Below are positions 25,802-33,504 of a stretch of 64,000 bases of DNA, piece after piece; the stretch's first letter is position 1, and every line of letters starts with the position of its first letter. The stretch lies in assembly GCF_019966515.1 (NCBI RefSeq), contig NZ_JAIMIB010000015.1:62001-126000 (forward strand), in the 5' to 3' direction. A program made the position numbers and the translations under genes. Source of the DNA: Roseovarius aestuarii. GTDB lineage: Bacteria > Pseudomonadota > Alphaproteobacteria > Rhodobacterales > Rhodobacteraceae. A model generated the notes under the pieces. It did not search any database. It was not told the DNA's origin and saw only the letters and a list, made by a program, of their open reading frames with translations.

Positions 25802-27880
25802 TTATTCAAGTGATCTCGCAGGACGAACACCAAGGTAACTAGCGCGGTCAGATGGGTTGTGTACAAATCGATACGCTAGGCGCGCAGTCAATGGTGGAGA
25901 ATCAAAACTGCCACCGCGATTGACTCTCAAAATTGTATCGCTGGTTGGATCCTCCTTGGAGTAAGATGAGTATTCATCCTGACACCACTCCCACACGTTG
26001 CCGTGTACATCGTGAAGCCCCCACGGGTTAGCTCGGAACGACCCAACTGGCGCGTGTACTACGAACCCATCATTAAGCAATACATCCGCATTGAGGATCG
26101 CTGGCCAGGCCACACCAGCAGATTTGGCAGCTAGATCTGCCAAATTAGCCGCGCCTTGGAGCGATAGTGAAGTCTGACCGGTCCACCAAGGCGAACTCTC
26201 GCCAGCACGGGCAGTATATTCCCACTCCTTTTCTGTAGGTAAACGAAGACCCAACTGTGACATGGTTCGTGAAGCTTGATGCCAGCTAATGCGTTCAACA
26301 GGATGGGTGAGCAAAATAACATAACCATCTGAAATACTTTGTCCTGCTGAATAACGACTGGGCAGACTTCCTTCCGATCGTAGCCACTGGGCCTGTGTCA
26401 TTTCAAATTTTGAGATGAAGAATGGTTTAAACTTCGTGGAATGCACAGGTCCCTCTCGTGCATGAGCATTTGGATCAACGTTTGCGGTGCCCGATTGGGA
26501 CGCTCCGATTGTACCGATACCACCGGGGATCAAAATGAAAACCAGTCCCATTTCTGACTGAATTTCTATATTTCCATTTTGCATTCTAGTTGCAATTGAA
26601 CCAGATTGAAGATGAGAGAACTCCCAAAGCCCTGACTTTGGATCCTTGCCAATAGGGACCAATCCTATCTGCGGCTCGATTTTCAACCCTCCATAAACCT
26701 GGCTCTGAGAAATGGAACTAATCGCCTCTTTCCACTTTGCTTCTGCATCGGTTCCTGTGATGGAAGCCTCTCGGATTTTCTGAGAAAAATTTAATCGTTC
26801 TCGGACGTTTGCTAACATTCCAATAAATGGATCCTCGTTACCAAATTCCTCCAAATCACTCACTAGAGCAACAAGAGTGTCGTGCATCCACTGGTTCTCA
26901 GTGCTGGGAAAGCGCCAGTTAATTTCCTCACTCAGGAGCTCGATTTTTTTAATCCTTTCATCCAATATCAGCAAACTTCGTTCAAGTGATCTGATCAGAT
27001 TTGAGCTAGCATCAGTGTCTTCCTTTCGAGCAGAAATTCTGCGTTCTAGCGCATCACGTTCTGTCACGAACGGCTCTAATTCAATCCCTGCGGATAAATC
27101 GCTGCTTGTAGGCGCCTCTATCGTTCCTGACTCCCGAAGTTTGGCGATGGTGGCAGAATGCGCTTTCTTTCGTTCTAGTAGGTTTTCCGCACTTGCGATC
27201 CACTGTTCAAACGAAGCGATATTTTCCGGAACAGCCGGATAGAGCGCTTCGGCTTCCGTCCTTAAGTCCGTTAGTCGACGCACGTCAGAAGCTGCTAGGA
27301 AGTTGTTCAAATTTAATCGAGCGATGGAAAATTGCCAAAATGCAGTTATCGCAATAATTAGAAAAATCAGACTAACGCCAGAAAAAAACCTGACGCGAAT
27401 GCTATCTTGCCTGGTCGACTTAAATCCCTTGAATAGACCACTCAAAACATATTCGCTGGGCTGATCAATATTCGCAGAATTTTCAGCTATATATAGCCTT
27501 TTGCTAAGTAGTCTCTTTATTTCCAAATTTTCGGCGGCCTTAGAGAAGTTCCCGTCAAAGTCAATCAGAATTGGATCTTTGCCGTGCTCAATAGACAGAG
27601 CGACCTCCTTAATAACCCAACTTGAGGTGAGGGCATTTGGGCCTGCAAGTACAACAAGGTACTTGCTCATCTTTACTCGCCTTACAGTTGCTCTTTGAAG
27701 ATCAGTGCCAGGTGAATAGATTTTTTTGTCCAAAAACACTCTGAAGCCGCGTTTTTCTAACGACTCTGCAAGTTTGACTGTGTATCTAGGAAAATCTGCG
27801 TGTGCATAAGACAAAAAAAAGTCATAACCAAATAGGTAGTCAGTCAACCTTAGAAGAACATCGCTTAAAAATTTTAGCAA
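25802..27880 (-). CDS. membrane TIR protein with FGE/sulfatase-modifying-type C-terminal domain
   Basis: 692 residues: TIR domain (about 16-140) with YDFFLSYAHADFPRY as first strand and SSWVIKEV carrying the catalytic-position Glu92; a membrane helix at about 170-190 (FFSGVSLIFLIIAITAFW); a coiled-coil stretch (200-420); and an FGE-type C-type-lectin fold (about 465-690) with FFISKFEMTQAQW, RLPTEKEWEYTARAG, GLHDVHGNVWEWCQDEY and RVNRGGSF. TIR domains of this kind cleave NAD or make cyclic ADP-ribose signals; the FGE fold probably acts as a sensor here, as the FGE cysteine pair is not evident. Single gene convergent with P450. Confidence 0.88.
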   Translation of the reverse strand: MLKFLSDVLLRLTDYLFGYDFFLSYAHADFPRYTVKLAESLEKRGFRVFLDKKIYSPGTDLQRATVRRVKMSKYLVVLAGPNALTSSWVIKEVALSIEHGKDPILIDFDGNFSKAAENLEIKRLLSKRLYIAENSANIDQPSEYVLSGLFKGFKSTRQDSIRVRFFSGVSLIFLIIAITAFWQFSIARLNLNNFLAASDVRRLTDLRTEAEALYPAVPENIASFEQWIASAENLLERKKAHSATIAKLRESGTIEAPTSSDLSAGIELEPFVTERDALERRISARKEDTDASSNLIRSLERSLLILDERIKKIELLSEEINWRFPSTENQWMHDTLVALVSDLEEFGNEDPFIGMLANVRERLNFSQKIREASITGTDAEAKWKEAISSISQSQVYGGLKIEPQIGLVPIGKDPKSGLWEFSHLQSGSIATRMQNGNIEIQSEMGLVFILIPGGIGTIGASQSGTANVDPNAHAREGPVHSTKFKPFFISKFEMTQAQWLRSEGSLPSRYSAGQSISDGYVILLTHPVERISWHQASRTMSQLGLRLPTEKEWEYTARAGESSPWWTGQTSLSLQGAANLADLAAKSAGVAWPAILNADVLLNDGFVVHAPVGSFRANPWGLHDVHGNVWEWCQDEYSSYSKEDPTSDTILRVNRGGSFDSPPLTARLAYRFVHNPSDRASYLGVRPARSLE

Positions 27881-28255
27881 ACCAGATTCTCCAATGATAA
27901 AATTGGGATATTTCCTATATTATGGCGGCTCGATCAATTTTTGAGCTTAGCTTCACACAGGTTCCGGCTCAATGTCGATCGCAAATAACTGAGTTTTCCG
28001 GCAAATAGCAGGCGAAGAATTCAACTGGCCAAATACTCTTTCACTTTCGCACTTGAATACGATGCATAAGCGTTCACATGAAAAGGCCAGGTTCGCGCTC
28101 CGAAACAAAATCGGCACACAATCCCTTCAAACTTTCCAGAAAATCACTCTCCATTTCGAATTAAAATATAGGAAGAATGTTTGATCACGACCGATCTTCA
28201 ACAAGAAAGGCATGCTGCCTTCCTTTGCATCCTCCCCACTTCAAGATATGCAAAT
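27881..28255. other. intergenic, weak terminator only
   Basis: 375 bp between TIR-FGE and SLOG genes, AT-rich, no supported gene. On the minus strand a 26-codon frame starting near 28157 (MESDFLESLKGL...) might be the remnant of a longer N-terminus. AAGGCA/TGCCTT near 28207-28221 can form a short hairpin followed on the minus strand by TTTCTTGTT, a plausible weak terminator for the SLOG gene. Confidence 0.4.
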
Positions 28256-29107
28256 TTACTTATTCAATTTACCAAGCCCATGACCAACCAGCGCAGAAAT
28301 TTCGCTCGGTCTATATGTGGCGGCAAGAATAGCATTCTCTTCCGCTGAGAGGCCGTTCTTGCTCCAGTCTTGCGACCTGGTAGCCGCCTCTTGCAAGGCG
28401 TCTAATCCCGCGAGAACCTTTTGGTAGTCGTCTTGTTCTGTCTCGTATCTACGGAACCAAGCTGCATTATCAGGTGCCAATATGGAAATTGCGTCAAGCG
28501 TCGCCCCACCGAACCCACCCGCCAAATACAACGGTTTTCCCGCATCGACCGATACTAGAATTTCTTCGATTATGCCGGGGTATCTGCCAAAAAAACCGGT
28601 GCGCTTTCCGCCTAAAACGACACGTGCATCGGTGGTTCTTACTAGGAAATTTCTAAGACCCGAAAGCGATCTCTCGAGCAACTCACACGATGGCGCAAAA
28701 GATAATGGGTCTTCCTGCGGGGAGTAATCTGTGGGTACTCCATCTTCGTCCAAAAAAATTATCTCTCCGAATAGCCCCAAATGCTCTTCTTGTTTACTAA
28801 TCTCTTCCGCCGATAACCTTTGATGTTCGGTGTAGGCAAGACACACTTTGAATGGGCTGTTTCTGTTACCGTAGCGTTGAAGCTCATCAACTATGAACTG
28901 AGTGTAACCATCATCTCTGAGGTGTCCGCCGTAGTAGAGTTGTCCTCCTGCGAACAAGATCGTTCTTGCGATTTCCCCCAATGCTAATCTGAAATGATCT
29001 TCAAACAGGCCAAGTTGCGGTAAGTCAGCGCTGTCCGATACCGAGATACCCAAAGATAGACCATTCAGTGCATCAGAAGGCAAAAATTCATTAGCATCAT
29101 TAGGCAT
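28256..29107 (-). CDS. SLOG-superfamily nucleotide-sensing protein
   Basis: 283 residues with Rossmann-like SLOG features: GLSLGISVSDSADLPQLGL, then ILFAGGQLYYGGHLRDDGYT, and a second half with ARVVLGGKRTGFFGRYPGI and LYLAGGFGGATLDAISIL. The glycine-rich strands and GG-H/D turns are the ligand-binding pattern of the SLOG superfamily (the group containing the C-terminal domain of Thoeris ThsA, TRPM sensors and LOG enzymes). There is no membrane helix or separate effector domain. It starts 1 bp after the upstream TIR gene stop, so the two are one operon. The likely role is sensing or processing a nucleotide made by the TIR partner; that is inference. Confidence 0.75.
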   Translation of the reverse strand: MPNDANEFLPSDALNGLSLGISVSDSADLPQLGLFEDHFRLALGEIARTILFAGGQLYYGGHLRDDGYTQFIVDELQRYGNRNSPFKVCLAYTEHQRLSAEEISKQEEHLGLFGEIIFLDEDGVPTDYSPQEDPLSFAPSCELLERSLSGLRNFLVRTTDARVVLGGKRTGFFGRYPGIIEEILVSVDAGKPLYLAGGFGGATLDAISILAPDNAAWFRRYETEQDDYQKVLAGLDALQEAATRSQDWSKNGLSAEENAILAATYRPSEISALVGHGLGKLNK

Positions 29108-29108
29108 T

Positions 29109-30359
29109 TTATCCGCCCCGCATCGCCAGCAATCGGGGCGTCATTACATCAATTTCAAAATCTAGTTTGGAACTCTTAGCCATGGATTTAAGCACTCCGA
29201 GTTCATCACGACCTAAAGGCGGGTCAGGGTGCAAAATTCGCACAGGTCGCGAATTTGGAATCTTGTCCCCATTGTCTAACACGTGCTCAATCCATGCAAG
29301 AAGCGTCAGTGGTTCCGGTGCGTGCGAGGACCACCAATCCACCGCAAGTGCGGCGCCTTCTTCCGCGACTCGTTTTTGTACGCGCCAAATCTCGCGCTTT
29401 AAGCATTCATCTGTAAGTAAGTTCAGAGCTCGCGATATATCCGTTTGTTGCCAGTGGCCTTCGTCCTTGTGGGTAGGAATTCGTGGAACATGATCCATAA
29501 GAAATGAACCTCTTTCCTCACCAAGACCGAGCGCGTCCAGTGTTACGACTGGCATACCTGTAACTTTCGCAACTGCGACTTCTTTTTGGCACCATGCTCG
29601 ACTGGCATACAAATCTGTTCGCACGGCTAAAAGCGCACTGTTCTTTGCGTTTTTTATGAGTTCGGCTTCCCAATCTTTTCCCGGTTGAAGGTCGTGCGCG
29701 TCGAAAAACTCATCCAACCTTGTTGCAGCGATGAACTTCCTAACCCCGTCTACCAACTCATCGACGTCCTTTCCCTCGCTGAGGTTGCTTCTTTTAGTGT
29801 GGGATAGAAAGACTGTAAGACGCGCATCATCTTCATCTGCTAGAAACTGTGCCAGACCTTGGCTCAGGTCTCGGCAGCGCAGACCCACTTCGGTGTCACC
29901 ATCGGCTAATTTGGGCGATGCGCCAATCTGTTGAAACGAGCCAAAAACCTCACCTAACTTGGTCTGGTCGGTTGCGCTCTTGTTCAGTGCGAATGGAAAA
30001 GTTGCTATCTGCTTCGGTTTTTTTTTCTGACTCTCAACCAAACCGACCACAAATTCGTTCCAAGATGATCCATCTTCCTGGACTGCCCAAGCCATGTGAC
30101 GTCCAAGCAAGGGGACAAACGCGACAAATTCAGCTGACGCTAGGCCATTTGGTCCTGACGTCTCGACTGAGTAGCATGGCTGAGGGCAACCCCCATCGCA
30201 ATCCCATCCTTTGCTCCTAGCGGCGACATGAATTCCGCCGCCGATTATACCTGAAAACGATACACCGCGAAAATGATCAACAAACTCACGTGCGATCTGT
30301 TCACCCTCGATATCAAGCGGATGCCAAATCACAAAGACTTCAAGGACTGGTGGTAACAT
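29109..30359 (-). CDS. TIR-domain protein partnered with SLOG
   Basis: 416 residues from ATG 30359 (MLPPVLEVFVIWHPLDIEG); an ATG at 30434 would add 25 residues that look like upstream leader. The first 120 residues have a TIR/Rossmann-like strand pattern (VFVIWHPLDIEG...). The clear TIR domain is central (about 180-300): RLTVFLSHTKR, a long helix, FFDAHDLQPGKDWEAEL and ASRAWCQKEVAVAK, where Glu260 is at the NADase catalytic position. The C-terminal 120 residues are unassigned. It precedes the SLOG gene on the same strand and is divergent from the TIR-like gene at 30458, so a promoter region of about 100 bp serves both directions. Confidence 0.82.
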   Translation of the reverse strand: MLPPVLEVFVIWHPLDIEGEQIAREFVDHFRGVSFSGIIGGGIHVAARSKGWDCDGGCPQPCYSVETSGPNGLASAEFVAFVPLLGRHMAWAVQEDGSSWNEFVVGLVESQKKKPKQIATFPFALNKSATDQTKLGEVFGSFQQIGASPKLADGDTEVGLRCRDLSQGLAQFLADEDDARLTVFLSHTKRSNLSEGKDVDELVDGVRKFIAATRLDEFFDAHDLQPGKDWEAELIKNAKNSALLAVRTDLYASRAWCQKEVAVAKVTGMPVVTLDALGLGEERGSFLMDHVPRIPTHKDEGHWQQTDISRALNLLTDECLKREIWRVQKRVAEEGAALAVDWWSSHAPEPLTLLAWIEHVLDNGDKIPNSRPVRILHPDPPLGRDELGVLKSMAKSSKLDFEIDVMTPRLLAMRGG

Positions 30360-30457
30360 CAAAAGTTCCCGCAAGGGTTGAGAGTTGATATTGGATACTC
30401 CATATAGTACCGTAAGATTCAGAAATCTCAACATTTATGCATAAGAGACGCCCAACT

Positions 30458-30934
30458 ATGTCGAAAGAAGTAAAGAACGTTTTCATCAGTCACATCCATG
30501 AAGATGACGCTGGACTTGGCGACTTGAAGAACTTGCTGAAGACAAACGGCATGGAAATTCGCGATAGCTCTGTGAATTCAGATAAACCAAACAACGCCAA
30601 GAATCCCGACTATATCAAGTCACAAATATTGGCGCCAAAAATTGACTGGGCAAGCATAATGATCGTCTACATCACCCCTGAAACTAAAAACAGTGACTGG
30701 GTGAATTGGGAGATTGAACGAGCGTTCAAGCAGGAAAAAACCATTGTCGGCGTTTGGGAGCAAGGCAGCAACGGATGCGAGCTCCCCGAGGCATTGGAAA
30801 AGTTTGGGGATGCCGTTGTTGGCTGGGACGGCGGTCACATAATAGATGCGGTTAACGGCGACTATAAGGGTTTCAACAACCCTGACGGAACGCCTTGCAA
30901 GCCGCAGCCGATAAAACGACATGCCTGCAGCTAA
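30458..30934 (+). CDS. TIR-like (ThsB/MTH538-type) protein
   Basis: 158 residues from ATG 30458; an upstream ATG at 30437 adds seven residues. KNVFISHIHEDDAGLGDLKN is the first strand and helix of the MTH538 TIR-like family, which includes Thoeris ThsB; MEIRDSSVNS and IDWASIMIVYITPETKNSDW follow, with Glu85 in DWVNWEI at the catalytic position. It is a single-domain protein, fitting a signal-making NAD-processing role. It leads a four-gene operon with Nmad2, MazG-like and UDG-like genes, overlapping the next start by 14 bp. Lack of a ThsA homologue means classic Thoeris is not present. Confidence 0.85.
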   Translation: MSKEVKNVFISHIHEDDAGLGDLKNLLKTNGMEIRDSSVNSDKPNNAKNPDYIKSQILAPKIDWASIMIVYITPETKNSDWVNWEIERAFKQEKTIVGVWEQGSNGCELPEALEKFGDAVVGWDGGHIIDAVNGDYKGFNNPDGTPCKPQPIKRHACS

Positions 30935-31568
30935 GAAGGCGGACAGGCAAAGCCTTTATTCGTATGTCGTTCGCTATGACAGCGGATTTGCACCGAACCC
31001 TTTCGGCGGGTACTGCACACTGGCGACATGCAAGCCTGGAATTCGCAAATCTGCTCAAATTGGCGATTGGTTGCTTGGGACAGGCAGCTCGAACAAAAAG
31101 GTTAACCGTGGCGGTCACATTGTCTACGCGATGCGTGTGGAAGAAGCTGTAGAAACGTGCGACTATTGGCGGGACGAGCGATTTCAAATGAAGAAACCCG
31201 TCATTCCCGGAAGTTGGAAAACAGCGTGTGGCGACAATATCTATCAACCGCTGAAAGATGGCAGTTGGCATCAGTTAAATTCCTATCACAGTCGCGATGA
31301 TGGCTCACCCAAGAAACCGCATATTGCTCGTGACACGGCTGTACAGAGAATTTTGATTTCCCAACAGTTCGTCTATTTTGGCGCAGAAGGTCCGTTGCTC
31401 CCCAGTCCGTTTCGTGAGGGTGGAGCGTGGGACTTATTGCGATCGAAACGAGGGTATTCAAGAATCCAGGATACTCAAATAATCGATGAATTCGAATTCT
31501 GGTTTGAGTCTCTCGAACTTACAGGGTTTCATGGCCAGCCTTGGGACTGGTTGCAATATTACAAGTGA
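30921..31568 (+). CDS. Nmad2-type nucleotide-modification-associated protein
   Basis: 215 residues. LYSYVVRYDSGFAPNPFGGY and TLATCKPGIRKSAQIGDWLL, plus GGHIVYAMRVEEAV and PGSWKTACGDNIYQP, fit the Nmad2 family, defined from gene neighbourhoods of DNA base-modification and phage systems. Its biochemical activity is not established; the fold is thought to handle modified nucleotides. The start overlaps the previous gene by 14 bp and the next gene begins 7 bp after its stop. It probably recognises or edits a modified base or nucleotide within the TIR-like/MazG/UDG unit. Confidence 0.75.
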   Translation: MPAAKKADRQSLYSYVVRYDSGFAPNPFGGYCTLATCKPGIRKSAQIGDWLLGTGSSNKKVNRGGHIVYAMRVEEAVETCDYWRDERFQMKKPVIPGSWKTACGDNIYQPLKDGSWHQLNSYHSRDDGSPKKPHIARDTAVQRILISQQFVYFGAEGPLLPSPFREGGAWDLLRSKRGYSRIQDTQIIDEFEFWFESLELTGFHGQPWDWLQYYK

Positions 31569-31575
31569 GAATTTT

Positions 31576-32694
31576 ATGGCACTTACTATTTCGGAATACG
31601 AAGAACGAATTGCTCCGACTGATCGCCTGACCGCCGAGAACTTGTCGCCAGTTCTATTAGGTCTTTTTGGTGAAGTGGGAAGTATCATGGCCACGTCGAA
31701 AAAATTGCACCGTGAAGGCGAAGCCTTCATTGCGTACCTCGATGCTGTTGAAGAGGAATTCGGCGATGCTCTCTGGTATTTATGCGCTTTATGCCGCCGA
31801 GTAGAAGAACCGCTGGATCAGATAATCAGCGACGCTTGCAACGGCGAAGATACCATTTCATTAACCGTCGCCAGCCTGCATCTTGCCGCTCCTGTCGCAA
31901 AAGTCCAAAAGTTCCAGAACCTTGAAGTTATAGATGTTTTACTAAAGGAGCTCGGGATAAAGGCCGCGGACCTCTTGAATGCCGAGGTCGGGCAAGTGGG
32001 ATTACGTGAACAGATCGTTGATTTTACTGCCGCCTACCTCAAGGCCGTGCAGGCTTCGAATGTGCCGTTTGGCAAAGTTGTGCGTTCAAACTTGGATAAA
32101 GCAACTGGAAGATTTATCGCGGCAGATCAATCCACACTACCTCGCTTTGATGAGAAATTTTCCGACGATGAAAGCCTTCCTGACAAATTTGAGATTGAAA
32201 TTCAGGAGCGTCCGAACGGAAAGAGTTATCTACGCTGGAAGGGCGTTTTCATCGGAGATCCGCTAACGGATAATATCGGTGATCCAGATGGATACCGTTT
32301 TCATGATGTGTTTCATTTTTCTCACGCAGCGATTCTGCATTGGTCTCCAACATTTCGTGCGCTTATTAAACATAAAAGAAAGAGCCGACCCGATGTCGAT
32401 GAAGCGCAAGATAGCGGGCGCGCAATCGTCATAGAAGAAGGCCTATCTGCATACATTTTTTCTTGCGCAAAAGAACTGAATTTCTTTGAGGAGCAGTCCA
32501 CGATTTCATTCGATATCCTAAAAACCGTCAGCCACTTTGTGCGTGGATATGAAGTCGAGCAGTGCCCGCTCTATCTGTGGGAAAAAGCCATTCTGCAAGG
32601 GTATGAGGTATTCAGAAAAATCAAGAAGAACAATGGTGGCTTAGTGGTGTGTGACAAAGTAAAACGCGAAATTTCTTACAGGGCATTGCTATGA
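31576..32694 (+). CDS. MazG-like nucleotide pyrophosphohydrolase with C-terminal helical domain
   Basis: 372 residues from ATG 31576; in-frame codons upstream lie inside the Nmad2 gene. The N-terminal part (about 1-110) is MazG-like: LLGLFGEVGSIMATSKKLH and AVEEEFGDALWYLCALCRR provide the E...ExxD metal site. The C-terminal part (about 230-345) has DGYRFHDVFHFSHAAILHW and GRAIVIEEGLSAYIF, rich in His, Asp and Glu, which may be a second metal-binding hydrolase-like domain. MazG enzymes hydrolyse NTPs, dNTPs or alarmones. In this operon it may destroy or supply a particular nucleotide. Its stop overlaps the UDG-like start by 4 bp. Confidence 0.75.
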   Translation: MALTISEYEERIAPTDRLTAENLSPVLLGLFGEVGSIMATSKKLHREGEAFIAYLDAVEEEFGDALWYLCALCRRVEEPLDQIISDACNGEDTISLTVASLHLAAPVAKVQKFQNLEVIDVLLKELGIKAADLLNAEVGQVGLREQIVDFTAAYLKAVQASNVPFGKVVRSNLDKATGRFIAADQSTLPRFDEKFSDDESLPDKFEIEIQERPNGKSYLRWKGVFIGDPLTDNIGDPDGYRFHDVFHFSHAAILHWSPTFRALIKHKRKSRPDVDEAQDSGRAIVIEEGLSAYIFSCAKELNFFEEQSTISFDILKTVSHFVRGYEVEQCPLYLWEKAILQGYEVFRKIKKNNGGLVVCDKVKREISYRALL

Positions 32695-33365
32695 TAGATT
32701 CGAATAGCGCAAACGACATTGTCGGCGTTTTACAAAGTTACCGTTTCAAGAACGCATTTAACCCATACCAAGATGTGTGCGAAATACACGACCATGAGAA
32801 ATCTGCTGATATTAGAGCGGACATACTACGCTGCATGTTGGAGCGTGCAGAAGCGGAAGTAGTTGATGCAATTTGGATCGGTCGGGATTTGGGCTACCGT
32901 GGAGGGCGAAGAACTGGTCTTGCACTCACCGATGATATTCGATTCTCCAATCATTTAGAGCGGTGGAAGCTTGAAGCCGTGCGTCCAACCAATGGACCAC
33001 CTGTAGCGGAAAGAACCGCACCAATGGTCTGGGATTTTCTCGATCAGATACCTGCAAACATTTTTTTGTGGAATGTGTTCCCATTCCATCCTCATTCACC
33101 AAGAGATGCGTTTTCAAATCGAACGCACAACGCTGAGGAACGTCGATTTGGAGAAGCGATACTCAAAAGCATTCAAGAATTGATTGAACCTAGAAGAGTT
33201 ATTGCGATTGGAAATGATGCTACGAAGGTGGCTCAGCAACTTTTTCCTGAGTTAAACGTCCATGCAGTCAGGCATCCAAGTTATGGTGGTCAGGCAGAAT
33301 TTGCAGCTGGAATTGAGGAAATCTATTCTGTGAGTAAGCCCGTCAAGCAACCCCGCTTGATCTAA
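32691..33365 (+). CDS. uracil-DNA-glycosylase-superfamily protein
   Basis: 224 residues with the UDG-fold pattern: DAIWIGRDLGYRGGRRTGLA (motif 1 region), NIFLWNVFPFHPH (motif with conserved N), VIAIGNDATKVA and the late VRHPSYGGQAEF, where His stands at the motif 3 position. The family removes uracil or other damaged or modified bases; the residues differ from the strict Ung family (GQDPYH/HPSPL), so a different base specificity is likely. It is the last gene of the TIR-like/Nmad2/MazG unit, joined by an ATGA overlap. A glycosylase beside nucleotide-modification proteins suggests action on modified phage DNA. Confidence 0.75.
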   Translation: MIDSNSANDIVGVLQSYRFKNAFNPYQDVCEIHDHEKSADIRADILRCMLERAEAEVVDAIWIGRDLGYRGGRRTGLALTDDIRFSNHLERWKLEAVRPTNGPPVAERTAPMVWDFLDQIPANIFLWNVFPFHPHSPRDAFSNRTHNAEERRFGEAILKSIQELIEPRRVIAIGNDATKVAQQLFPELNVHAVRHPSYGGQAEFAAGIEEIYSVSKPVKQPRLI

Positions 33366-33504
33366 TTCGGCTATGCCGCACAAAACCTTAGAGGTTAGTC
33401 AATTCCCAGGCGATACCTAGTTCATCCCGCACCAAACGGAAAAAGAACTTAAGTACGATCTTAATGTACAGGAAACTGCCGTTGATGTATCAACTTTGCT
33501 CGTA

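Noticed and set aside
25802..27880. Diversity-generating retroelement target (FGE-type C-terminus)
   Set aside because: No reverse transcriptase or template repeat is present in the window, and the C-terminal codons show no repeat elsewhere that I could find.
28256..30934. Thoeris system
   Set aside because: TIR-type and SLOG genes are present, but no SIR2 or other effector-SLOG fusion (ThsA) is encoded.
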